The notes under the pieces were generated by a model. That model was not told where the DNA came from and searched no databases. It was given only the letters and a program-made list of their open reading frames with translations. DNA of 18,936 nucleotides from CAZKFA01 sp964551925 (GTDB lineage: Bacteria > Cyanobacteriota > Vampirovibrionia > LMEP-6097). Location of the stretch: NCBI GenBank assembly GCA_964551925.1, contig CAZKFA010000034.1:1-18936 (forward strand). The letters run 5' to 3'. Numbering within the stretch: the first letter of the stretch is position 1; the number at the start of each line of letters is the position of its first letter. Both the position numbers and the translations under genes were made by a program. Positions 1 to 6,778 of this stretch are shown piece after piece.

Positions 1-1856
1 GACTTAGCTAGATTGCGCGGTTGGTCGACGTCTTTGCCGAGGTCTTCAGCGATATAGTAAGCAAGGAACTGCAAAGGTAGGACTGCAATAATAGGACTAA
101 AGATTTGTGAAATATTGGGGATGCGAATGATCTCATCAAAAATATTCTCCACATCGGTGTTACCATCACAAGCAACTACTAGTGCTGGTGATTTACGGGC
201 TTTGGCTTCTTGAGCATTACTGAGAGTTTTTTTGTAGATAGTTTGTTCAAGTTCACTTGGTCCGTTGATAGCAATACTGAGCACCGGTACGTTCTGGTCT
301 AGGATTGCAATTGGACCATGTTTCATCTCTCCGCTTGGATAGCCAGTTGCATGGATATAACTAAGTTCTTTGAGCTTCAAGGCGCCTTCTAGCGCGATTG
401 GGTAATTAACACCACGACTAAGGAAGATGAAATCTCTATAGGCTGAATATTTTAGTAATTGCTCTTTATATTCGTCAGCTCTTTCAAGAGTTTGATCGAT
501 AATCAAAGGCAGAGTATGTAATTCTTTTTTGATCTCTTGTAAGTCAAATAGCTGCTTGCTTTCAGCGATTTTAATCGCTAGTAAGTAGAGCGCCATCACT
601 TGTGAGGTAAAAGCCTTAGTCGAAGCTACTGATACTTCCATGCCTGCTGGAGTTACGTAAGTGTTTGGTAAACAAAGATCGTATAAAGCTGAATCAATTT
701 TGTTGGTTATAGCCATGACCTTAGCACCAGCTTCTTGAGCGTGGTTGATAGCTGATAGAGTGTCTGCAGTCTCGCCAGATTGGCTGACACCTATCACTAA
801 ATCACTTGAGTCTAGTAATGGTGGGATGCTATTAAATTCACTGGCAACTATAACTTCAGTCTTGATGCGTCCCCATGTCTCAATGAGGTACTTGCCAAGC
901 AATGCTGCATGGTAAGCCGATCCGCAAGCAACAAAAACAATACGTTTGATATCTTTGAAGTTTATATTTAGCTGTTCGAATCCCTGTATTGGGGCGGTTG
1001 GGTTACTAAGTGATTGACCAAGCATGGTTGCGATAACGGAAGTTTGTTCGTAGATTTCTTTTAGTAAGAAATGTTTGTACGGACCTTTGTCGAATATTGA
1101 AATTGAGCGAGTCAAGGTTTGCGGCTCTACTGTAACTGGCTTGCAATCATAATCATAGACTGTGAATGTATTGGCTTGGATGCATGCACACTGTTTGTCT
1201 TTGAGTTTTACTATTTTGTTTGTGAATTGTAATACTGTAGAGCTGTCGCTGGCAACGAAATTCTCGCCATCGCCCAGACCAATCACAAGTGGCGATTGAT
1301 TCTTGGCTAGTAGTATCTCTTGAGAATTTTTGCTAACTATCGCGATAGCATAACTGCCATCTAAGTCTTTAATGGTTTTGTTTAAAGCTATTAGATCATC
1401 ATTACCTTGTTTGCGGTATTTGGAGAATAATTGAACAATGACCTCTGTGTCGGTATCACTTATGAACTCTACTCCTTCACGCATTAATTGTTCTTTGATT
1501 TGATAGTGATTTTTGATGATGCCATTATGGACTAGGGCTATACTCTTGTCGGCACTTGGATGAGGGTGAGCATTAATGTCATTGGCGGCACCGTGAGTAG
1601 CCCAGCGCGTGTGTCCAATACCACAGCTAGCTTGTTTGACTAGAGTTGCTACTGAAGCAGTAGGCTGATTTTCTTGTGAGCTAATACTAGTTCTCAGGTT
1701 GGCTACCTTGCCACTGCTTTTAATGATGCTTAAGTCATTACCAGCGACCAGAGCAATGCCAGCAGAGTCATAGCCGCGATATTCTAGGCTGCTTAAGCCT
1801 TGTAGTAACACTTCGGTTGCTGCTTGTTTGCCAATGTAGGCGACGATTCCGCACAT
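1..1856 (-). CDS. glmS: Glutamine-fructose-6-phosphate aminotransferase (isomerizing), 3' end cut by window edge
   Basis: Makes glucosamine-6-phosphate from fructose-6-phosphate and glutamine, the first step toward UDP-GlcNAc for peptidoglycan and other cell-envelope sugars; cytoplasmic. I translated it by hand. It opens with MCGIVAYIG, so Cys2 is the N-terminal nucleophile of the class II glutaminase domain, and continues with YRGYDSAGIA and HTRWATHG. Two SIS sugar-isomerase domains follow, with SQSGETADT and ALKLKELSYIHA. The frame is open to base 3 and ends at DQPRNLAK, a few residues short of the usual C-terminus (family end NLAKSVTVE), so only the edge truncates it. The start is the ATG at 1854-1856, fixed by the need for Cys2. 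It has no ribosome binding site. A -10 box lies 7 bases upstream of the ATG, so the mRNA is probably leaderless. Divergent from corA across a structured repeat. Confidence 0.97.
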   Translation of the reverse strand, partial: MCGIVAYIGKQAATEVLLQGLSSLEYRGYDSAGIALVAGNDLSIIKSSGKVANLRTSISSQENQPTASVATLVKQASCGIGHTRWATHGAANDINAHPHPSADKSIALVHNGIIKNHYQIKEQLMREGVEFISDTDTEVIVQLFSKYRKQGNDDLIALNKTIKDLDGSYAIAIVSKNSQEILLAKNQSPLVIGLGDGENFVASDSSTVLQFTNKIVKLKDKQCACIQANTFTVYDYDCKPVTVEPQTLTRSISIFDKGPYKHFLLKEIYEQTSVIATMLGQSLSNPTAPIQGFEQLNINFKDIKRIVFVACGSAYHAALLGKYLIETWGRIKTEVIVASEFNSIPPLLDSSDLVIGVSQSGETADTLSAINHAQEAGAKVMAITNKIDSALYDLCLPNTYVTPAGMEVSVASTKAFTSQVMALYLLAIKIAESKQLFDLQEIKKELHTLPLIIDQTLERADEYKEQLLKYSAYRDFIFLSRGVNYPIALEGALKLKELSYIHATGYPSGEMKHGPIAILDQNVPVLSIAINGPSELEQTIYKKTLSNAQEAKARKSPALVVACDGNTDVENIFDEIIRIPNISQIFSPIIAVLPLQFLAYYIAEDLGKDVDQPRNLAK

Positions 1857-1863
1857 TATCTCT

Positions 1864-1872
1864 ATTCTAGCA
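1864..1872 (-). promoter_or_regulatory. Extended -10 promoter of glmS
   Basis: On the minus strand the sequence reads TGCTAGAAT, an extended -10 (TGn plus TAGAAT at 1864-1869), with only 7 bases between its last base and the glmS ATG. No TTGACA-like -35 is evident: the expected -35 position falls inside the left arm of the 1886-2018 inverted repeat. The predicted transcript starts at or next to the ATG. Inferred from sequence only. Confidence 0.6.
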
Positions 1873-1885
1873 TAATGACGTAACT

Positions 1886-2018
1886 ACTCAGCCCATCAAA
1901 GAGATAGTCGACGAATGAACCATTTAAGAAAGGAGCAGCGGAGCCATGTCCCCGCTTTCGAACGAATGTGAGAAAGACGGGGACCGGAGCTGCCGGGCGC
2001 CTCTTTGATGGGCTGAGT
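1886..2018 (+). repeat. Family 1 structured repeat, copy 1a (133 bp, long inverted arms)
   Basis: Perfect 18-bp inverted arms (1886-1903 and 2001-2018, outer motif ACTCAGCCCA / TGGGCTGAGT) enclose a GC-richer core that folds into nested stems: GCAGC (1935-1939) with GCTGC (1989-1993), GTCCCCG (1948-1954) with CGGGGAC (1978-1984), and CTTTC (1955-1959) with GAAAG (1972-1976). A second copy lies in reverse orientation at 16937-17069 with the same core (GGAGCAGCGGAGCCATGTCC on its minus strand) but altered arms and stem pairs that still pair. It fills the space between divergent glmS and corA. No coding potential is conserved. It could be a MITE-like element, a non-coding RNA or a DNA structure; no function is assigned. 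Confidence 0.85.
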
Positions 2019-2037
2019 GCTTACATAAAGTCTATAG

Positions 2038-2065
2038 TTACAAAGCTATAAATGCGAACTATAAT
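2038..2065 (+). promoter_or_regulatory. corA promoter
   Basis: A -35-like TTACAA at 2038-2043, a 16-base spacer and a perfect -10 TATAAT at 2060-2065. Only 8 bases separate the -10 from the corA ATG, and no Shine-Dalgarno sequence lies between, so a leaderless or near-leaderless transcript is predicted. Confidence 0.6.
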
Positions 2066-2073
2066 AAAACTAG

Positions 2074-3159
2074 ATGTTCCGGGAGTTTTTTAAAAGTCTG
2101 ATTCAAAATTTTGGCGAACCGCCTGGTACGGTTCCGGATGCCCAGGTGGGCTCTGAAAGCTATGAAGATCAGTCCGACGTTTCTCAAATGAATTATGATC
2201 TTGTTAACTGTAATCAAAAACAAATTAGTTCTTCAGAAGAGTTAATTGCGGCTGTCAAAGATTGTAATGAGAGTAATATCACATGGATTAATATTGATGC
2301 GGACAATACTTTACGTTGGGTGAAAGAAATTGGTACTTTGCTGAATTTGCATCCTCTGACTCTTGAGGATCTCTCTAATAATCATCAGCGCCCTAAGGTT
2401 GAGGATTGGGATGACTATTTGTTTGTGGTCTTGAGGATGATTTATTTGTCTAAGGATACTCAAGAAATAATTCAAGAACAAGTTGGTTTTATACTTGGCA
2501 AGCATTATTTGATTACTATACAAGAGTGTCCTGGTGATGTATTTGATTTGATACGAAATCGCATTAATATGTCGAAGGGACGTATTCGCAAGATGCCAGT
2601 CGATTATTTAATGTATTCATTGATTGATACTATTGTTGATAATTATTTTTTGGTTCTTGACAAATTCAATGAGCGAATTGAAATTCTAGAACAAAGAACC
2701 GAAGAAGATTTGGATGAGAATTATATGAGAGATGTACATGCGTTGAAACAAGAGATTTTGTTTTTCCGGAGGAATGTATTCCCGCTGAAAGAATTGATTA
2801 ATACCCTGCTTAAAAGTGAATCGCTACTCTTAAGTGAAGTTACAGAACCATATTGGAAGGATTTGCAAGATCATACTATTCAGATATTGGAGTCTGTTGA
2901 GATGTTACGTGACCTTGCTATTGGTGTAGTGGAAATTTCGCATGCTACTTTAAGTAATCGTTTGAATGAAGTGATGAAAGTACTTACAATGATCTCAACG
3001 ACCTTTATTCCTTTGACTTTTATTGTTGGTGTCTATGGTATGAATTTTAAATATATGCCAGAGCTTAATACTACATGGGGCTACCCAGTGGTCTTAGCTG
3101 TAATGGTTGTTATTACAATTATATTTTTCATTTATTTCAGAAAGAAAAAATGGTGGTAA
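2074..3159 (+). CDS. corA: CorA-family magnesium/divalent cation transporter
   Basis: Inner-membrane channel for Mg2+ (also Co2+/Ni2+ in the family), working as a homopentamer. The 361-residue length is usual for long CorA proteins. A soluble N-terminal alpha/beta domain (about 50-200, with HPLTLEDLSNNHQRPKVE) is followed by a long helical stalk (about 200-300). Two C-terminal membrane segments (about 303-321 and 338-355) flank the signature YGMNF (Gly-Met-Asn at 322-324) and the MPEL loop. The cytoplasmic tail is basic (RKKKWW). The ATG lies 8 bases after a TATAAT box. The next gene starts inside its last codons (10-base overlap, 3150-3159), which suggests translational coupling. The first 40 residues, rich in acidic and polar positions, are more variable than the rest. 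Confidence 0.95.
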   Translation: MFREFFKSLIQNFGEPPGTVPDAQVGSESYEDQSDVSQMNYDLVNCNQKQISSSEELIAAVKDCNESNITWINIDADNTLRWVKEIGTLLNLHPLTLEDLSNNHQRPKVEDWDDYLFVVLRMIYLSKDTQEIIQEQVGFILGKHYLITIQECPGDVFDLIRNRINMSKGRIRKMPVDYLMYSLIDTIVDNYFLVLDKFNERIEILEQRTEEDLDENYMRDVHALKQEILFFRRNVFPLKELINTLLKSESLLLSEVTEPYWKDLQDHTIQILESVEMLRDLAIGVVEISHATLSNRLNEVMKVLTMISTTFIPLTFIVGVYGMNFKYMPELNTTWGYPVVLAVMVVITIIFFIYFRKKKWW

Positions 3160-3632
3160 GAGTTTTTTGTATTAGTTTATTTGCTTTGTCTTTGAGTGCT
3201 ACTCTGGCAGCTGATTTGGAACCCATTCGTTTGGAAGATATTGAGTCAGAGACAGACTTGCGTTCGGTGATTAGCTCTCAGCAATTGGGTCTTGATTCTA
3301 AAACTTATTTCTCAACACAGAGAAATAAAAGAGGTTTCTTAAGAAAAGAAATTGGACCTCTCAAAACATCCGCGACTCTGAATCCATTGAATTTTAGGAC
3401 ACAAGTCAAAGCAGAGTTGGATTTGCTTGATACTTATGATCGTGTTAAAGATGGAGTTGATCCAACGATCATCTTGCCTGCAACTATTGGAACAGTGCAA
3501 AATACAGCTAACAGTCTATGGGACTTCACCACTGATATTGATGGTAAGACTCGGCAATATTTTGATATCTTGAAGCGGGAGCTTAACAAAGAGCCTACTT
3601 TTAGGGAAGTTCAGGATAGGGAGGAGTTCTGA
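3150..3632 (+). CDS. Small secreted protein of unknown function
   Basis: A 160-residue protein with a clear Sec signal peptide: basic start MVVR, hydrophobic core FCISLFALSLS and cleavage site near TLAA-DLEP. The mature part is polar, with an acidic N-terminal segment (IRLEDIESETDLRS) and a likely alpha-helical C-terminal half. I recognise no domain. I chose the ATG at 3150 because the signal peptide begins there; the open frame extends further upstream but only inside corA. The ATG overlaps the corA stop region by 10 bases (ATGGTGGTAA), so the two genes are probably co-transcribed and coupled. A 27-bp palindrome follows 23 bases after the TGA stop and could shape the 3' end, although no T tract follows it. 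It might be a periplasmic accessory to CorA, but only the position supports that. Confidence 0.75.
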   Translation: MVVRVFCISLFALSLSATLAADLEPIRLEDIESETDLRSVISSQQLGLDSKTYFSTQRNKRGFLRKEIGPLKTSATLNPLNFRTQVKAELDLLDTYDRVKDGVDPTIILPATIGTVQNTANSLWDFTTDIDGKTRQYFDILKRELNKEPTFREVQDREEF

Positions 3633-3655
3633 CTTAGTAGACTCTTTGAACTGTG

Positions 3656-3682
3656 CAGCCCTATAGTGGCACTATAGGGCTG
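3656..3682. repeat. Family 3 palindrome A (13-1-13)
   Basis: A perfect inverted repeat with 13-base arms and one central base: core CCTATAGT / ACTATAGG with outer pairs CAGC / GCTG. The same core and spacing recur at 11304-11330 and 17078-17104, and in degraded form at 10758-10782, with different but still paired outer bases. It lies after the stop of the small secreted gene and directly upstream of the -35 position of the next gene. It could be an operator, or a terminator without a U tract. Confidence 0.8.
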
Positions 3683-3704
3683 TGTCGCAAATAGCCCTCG
3701 AAAT

Positions 3705-3713
3705 TGCTATAAT
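3705..3713 (+). promoter_or_regulatory. Extended -10 promoter for the orphan gene at 3759
   Basis: TGCTATAAT is an extended -10 with a perfect TATAAT at 3708-3713. The matching -35 window (3685-3690, TCGCAA) is poor and abuts palindrome A. Predicted start near 3720, giving a leader of about 39 bases that begins with a hairpin. Confidence 0.6.
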
Positions 3714-3722
3714 ACGTATTGA

Positions 3723-3750
3723 TAGATCTTGTGTTTTCATACGAGATCTA
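3723..3750 (+). promoter_or_regulatory. 5' leader hairpin of the orphan gene at 3759
   Basis: TAGATCTTGT (3723-3732) pairs with ACGAGATCTA (3741-3750), a 10-bp stem with one G-U pair and an 8-base loop. It would form the first bases of the predicted transcript and ends 8 bases before the ATG, so it occupies the place of a ribosome binding site. It could stabilise the RNA or control translation. Confidence 0.45.
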
Positions 3751-3758
3751 TTTTGCGT

Positions 3759-4775
3759 ATGAATAAATTGGCCATTACTGCTAATGACCATAATGTTGCT
3801 ACACAGCAATTGGCTACGCCTCTGGCAAAAAAGATAGAACCAATTGCAGCAATTGATATCAAGGAACTTTTTACTGAACCAGAAATAGTCGTGACGCAGG
3901 ATGTCACAAAAAAAAATCCCATCACAGATTTTATTGAGAATTTTGTTGCCACAAAATTAGTGAAATACACCACGATTAGCTCAGCTCTTGTAAATATTAT
4001 TAGTGCACCAGTGCGTATGTTTGATGATACTAATCCACTCAAAAAAATTATTAATAATATAAGTATGTTATTTACCAAAGGACATTTACTCACCTATGCC
4101 ACTGCTGGAATGGATTCTGCGATCAAACAGCGTAATCCTTTTCTTGTGTTCTCTTTTGCTGTTGAGGGTATCGCAGCTTTGCTCAAATTGCGCGGGATTT
4201 ATTTATTTAGAGGTATCGCTACTGGTATAGATGGAGCTGTTTCTGCGATTAAAGATAGGTTCAAAAAAGTACAATATAAAACTTTCTCAGAAGGATTCTT
4301 TCATAACATTGAAGCCGTCAAGCAAATGGGGCAAGAAGTTCTTACTCAACCAAAGCGTATTTTTGAAGGAGCGCATATGGCGACCTTTGCTTCTTTGACT
4401 GCAGCTGTTGGTGCTGTCATCGGTATGACAGTGCAAGAACAGATAGGAGGCTTTATTAGAGACACTTTCGGAGGAATTGGAGATCTGGGTATTTTTAAAT
4501 TCAATCACCCATTAGCACGGCAATCTGGATTCCTGTATTTGGGTGGAACGATATTAGATTTGAGTGCGCGTGTCTTCAATAAAGGTTTAGCTGCGATGCT
4601 TGGTGTCAAAAATGTTGGAGCCTTTGAAAAACTCAGAGACGCTTTCCATGAGTGTGCCATTGCATTTGATAGATGGGGACAATATTTCTTTTTGAGATAT
4701 AACCAAGAAAGTGATCTCACGAAACAGAGACAAGAAGACCTCGGTACTCGCCTGAAAGCTGCTTTAAGCTATTAG
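3759..4775 (+). CDS. Orphan helical protein with hydrophobic segments
   Basis: A 338-residue protein I do not recognise. The first 35 residues are polar and low in predicted structure (MNKLAITANDHNVATQQLAT). The rest looks mostly helical and rich in Gly/Ala/Phe, with hydrophobic stretches at about 127-145 and 207-224 that could enter a membrane, and a polar, charged C-terminal end. There is no signal peptide. I took the ATG at 3759 rather than an upstream TTG at 3729, because the TTG lies within the predicted leader hairpin. Its last 12 bases overlap the 3' end of panD on the other strand (4764-4775), leaving no room for a terminator. In style it resembles the orphans at 7658 and 12181, which raises the possibility of a lineage-specific family. 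No function is proposed. Confidence 0.75.
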   Translation: MNKLAITANDHNVATQQLATPLAKKIEPIAAIDIKELFTEPEIVVTQDVTKKNPITDFIENFVATKLVKYTTISSALVNIISAPVRMFDDTNPLKKIINNISMLFTKGHLLTYATAGMDSAIKQRNPFLVFSFAVEGIAALLKLRGIYLFRGIATGIDGAVSAIKDRFKKVQYKTFSEGFFHNIEAVKQMGQEVLTQPKRIFEGAHMATFASLTAAVGAVIGMTVQEQIGGFIRDTFGGIGDLGIFKFNHPLARQSGFLYLGGTILDLSARVFNKGLAAMLGVKNVGAFEKLRDAFHECAIAFDRWGQYFFLRYNQESDLTKQRQEDLGTRLKAALSY

Positions 4776-5147
4776 AGCAGCTTCTTCTTTATTCCAAATT
4801 GTTTTAATTTGATTAGATTCGTTCACCAAGACTATTGTAGGTTGGTGAGTTTTTATTTCTTCAATATCTAAACTAACGTAAGCGCAGATGATAACCAGAT
4901 CACCTTTGTTTACTAGATGTGCTGCTGGACCATTTATACCAATTACTCCAGAGCCTGCCTCACCTTCAATAACATAAGTTGTTAAGCGATTACCATTGTT
5001 GACATCAAGTACTTGTACTTGTTCATTAACAACTAAACCAGCTGCTTCAATAAGATCACGATCAATAGTTATACTACCGACGTAATTAAGATCACACTCA
5101 GTAACTGTTGCTCTATGAATCTTGGAGTTGAGAAGTATTTTTTGCAT
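4764..5147 (-). CDS. panD: Aspartate 1-decarboxylase (pyruvoyl enzyme) precursor
   Basis: Converts aspartate to beta-alanine for pantothenate and coenzyme A; cytoplasmic tetramer. The 127-residue protein begins MQKILLNSKIHRATVTECDL and carries the self-cleavage site YVGS with Gly24-Ser25; Ser25 becomes the pyruvoyl cofactor. The family segment GDLVIICAYV is also present. The frame is open upstream to 5222, but homologues start at this Met (ATG at 5145-5147), so I use it. That puts the first 35 bases of panD inside the end of infC in another reading frame (5113-5147), implying tight translational coupling; the only ribosome-site candidate, AGAAGAAA, is within infC. The 3' end overlaps the convergent orphan gene by 12 bases. 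Pairing panD with infC is unusual, since infC normally precedes rpmI-rplT. Confidence 0.95.
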   Translation of the reverse strand: MQKILLNSKIHRATVTECDLNYVGSITIDRDLIEAAGLVVNEQVQVLDVNNGNRLTTYVIEGEAGSGVIGINGPAAHLVNKGDLVIICAYVSLDIEEIKTHQPTIVLVNESNQIKTIWNKEEAALIA

Positions 5148-5766
5148 TTTCTTCTGCTCTGCGTTTTGCTTCATCTCTGGCTTTGACTTTGGCCTTGTCA
5201 GCACCAGGTACGATATAAGCAATTACAGACCTGCCTATCATTTTATCAGATGCGCCGTCTGCAGTTCCTTCGTCAATAAGATCATTAACAAATTTGACAG
5301 CTAAGTCTTTTGCTAAGTTAGAATGCTGTATTTCCCGTCCTTTGAGGGTTATATTCAACTTAACTCTTAAGCCTTTCTCAAGGAATTTTTTAGAATGTTG
5401 TAACTTTGTGTTGTAATCACCGATGCCGATGTTATAACGCATCTTCACTTCTTTGTAGTCGGCCCGAGCTTTGTTTTTCTTCTGGCCCTTTTCTTTTTTG
5501 CTTTGTTCGAATTTATATTTGCCGTAATCTAAAATTTTAGCTACAGGGATATCACCCTTGTCAGCAATTACAAATAAATCAAGTTCAGCATCACGTGCTA
5601 ACTGTAAAGCCTCATCTTTAGAGAGTTCTCCGAGGTTCTCTCCATTTTGATCTATTACTCTTAAAACTCTTGCCCTGATATGTTCGTTGATTGGAATATA
5701 AACTCTGGGTCTGCGATTGTTGTTAAACCTACCTCTGAATTGGTAGTTATTTGGCTGATTCATCAT
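5113..5766 (-). CDS. infC: Translation initiation factor IF-3
   Basis: Binds the 30S subunit, prevents premature joining of subunits and checks initiator-tRNA pairing. At 217 residues it is longer than typical IF-3 (about 180) because of an Asn/Arg-rich N-terminal extension (PNNYQFRGRFNNNRRPRVY) before the family start INEHIRARVLRVID. The N domain (about 25-95) includes ALQLARDAELDLFVIA, followed by a Lys-rich linker (KFEQSKKEKGQKKNKARADY) and the C domain (about 110-200), which holds KEVKMRYNIGIGDYNTKL and FLEKGLRVKLNITLKGREI. The tail is charged. The first codons are ATG ATG (5766 and 5763) and either may be used; an in-frame TGA lies a few codons upstream. It is followed by panD in a 35-base overlap. 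No rpmI or rplT follows. Confidence 0.95.
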   Translation of the reverse strand: MMNQPNNYQFRGRFNNNRRPRVYIPINEHIRARVLRVIDQNGENLGELSKDEALQLARDAELDLFVIADKGDIPVAKILDYGKYKFEQSKKEKGQKKNKARADYKEVKMRYNIGIGDYNTKLQHSKKFLEKGLRVKLNITLKGREIQHSNLAKDLAVKFVNDLIDEGTADGASDKMIGRSVIAYIVPGADKAKVKARDEAKRRAEENAKNTSQLQDS

Positions 5767-5841
5767 ATTTGCGATTTGCTTTCATATTCCTTTTTTCGTG
5801 CTTATATTAGATTCTACCCTAAATCACAGTGTTTTTAACCC

Positions 5842-6768
5842 TTATGGGCGATTTACTGCCAATAAGGACTGATTTTGGCAGAATTTGGTACAGGCAAGTA
5901 ACCCTGCGGGGCTTGCAATATTTCTACCAACTATATCAAAGCCTGTGCCATGATCGACACTAAGGCGCAGATAAGGCAATCCATAGGTTAAATTGATAGC
6001 CTCAAGACCACCAATCCCTTTAATCAGAGGCAGGATTTGATCATGATAGGTTGCTATAAAAAGATCATGGTTAAGAGCTTGTCCATGCAGGAATTGTTGA
6101 GCAGCTTGAGCAAAGAGTCCATCAGCAGGGAAGGGTCCTTGAATATTAACTATTGTTTGTAATTTTTGAACTAAAGGTTTCATAAAATTATTTTCTTCTA
6201 GTCCAATAATGCCATTCTCACCAGCATGTGGATTAAGTCCAGCTAGAGCGAGTCGTGGGTTACTAATACCAAAAATTGTTTGCATGGCATCAACACCATT
6301 GTTTATAACACTTTCAAGTCTTTGTTCTAATACTTCAGCAACATCACGAATGGGAATATGGCGTGTTGCTAATAGCACTCTAAAATTCTCTAATACAAAA
6401 ATCATTTCAATTTGATCCCGAGTCAAATTATTTAGTTGAGCCAGCAGTTCCGTTTGTCCAGAGCATTGTACGCCAGCCATCCAGAGTGATTCTTTGGCAA
6501 CAGGTCCAGTGATTAAATAATCATAAGCACCATTACAGAGTAATCTATTAGCGCGTTCTAGGGTTTGGTAAGCATATTCACCAGCGAAAGCAGAAGCTTT
6601 TCCTGGGGTGATTTTATTATTAACAGAGGCTAATTCAGATTCAGAGTCTATTAAAGTAATCTCAATATCATGATAGTCTTTAGCTGTGGCAAAAAATTTC
6701 TGGAAGATTTCTATTCCAATTCCTGCTGGATCGCCCAAGGTGAATGCTAGTCTAAGTTTCTTATCCAC
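5842..6768 (-). CDS. pdxA: 4-hydroxythreonine-4-phosphate dehydrogenase
   Basis: An NAD-dependent step of the deoxyxylulose-phosphate-dependent vitamin B6 route, oxidising 4-phosphohydroxy-L-threonine; cytoplasmic dimer. The 308-residue protein shows GDPAGIG near the N-terminus, ITGPVAKES, the three metal-binding histidines in RHIPIRD, GLNPHAGE and TYHDQ, and the end motif SVDHGTGFDIVGR. It is shorter than the E. coli enzyme (about 329), mainly between the first two motifs. One key position differs: the family GHTE reads GQTE, so a substrate-binding His is Gln. The start is GTG at 6766-6768, the codon matching the family N-terminus, 10 bases after a -10 box. It is divergent from hpf through a symmetric promoter, and infC follows 75 bases downstream with no clear terminator between. 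Confidence 0.93.
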   Translation of the reverse strand: MDKKLRLAFTLGDPAGIGIEIFQKFFATAKDYHDIEITLIDSESELASVNNKITPGKASAFAGEYAYQTLERANRLLCNGAYDYLITGPVAKESLWMAGVQCSGQTELLAQLNNLTRDQIEMIFVLENFRVLLATRHIPIRDVAEVLEQRLESVINNGVDAMQTIFGISNPRLALAGLNPHAGENGIIGLEENNFMKPLVQKLQTIVNIQGPFPADGLFAQAAQQFLHGQALNHDLFIATYHDQILPLIKGIGGLEAINLTYGLPYLRLSVDHGTGFDIVGRNIASPAGLLACTKFCQNQSLLAVNRP

Positions 6769-6778
6769 TTGTAGATAT

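Noticed and set aside
1946..2011. Short ORF inside repeat 1a: ATG preceded by AGGAG, reading MSPLSNECEK and on to a TGA
   Set aside because: The matching ATG in copy 1b reads a different protein because the core differs by one base in length, so the frame is not conserved while the RNA stems are.
3656..3682. Palindrome A as a classical rho-independent terminator of the secreted gene at 3150
   Set aside because: No T run follows the stem and the arms contain TATAG rather than a GC-rich stem. A 3'-end role is still possible but not as a classical terminator.
5148..5222. Longer PanD with 25 extra N-terminal residues from an upstream start
   Set aside because: Family proteins begin at MQ..LL.KIHR with the cleavage Ser at position 25; the extension is infC sequence in another frame.
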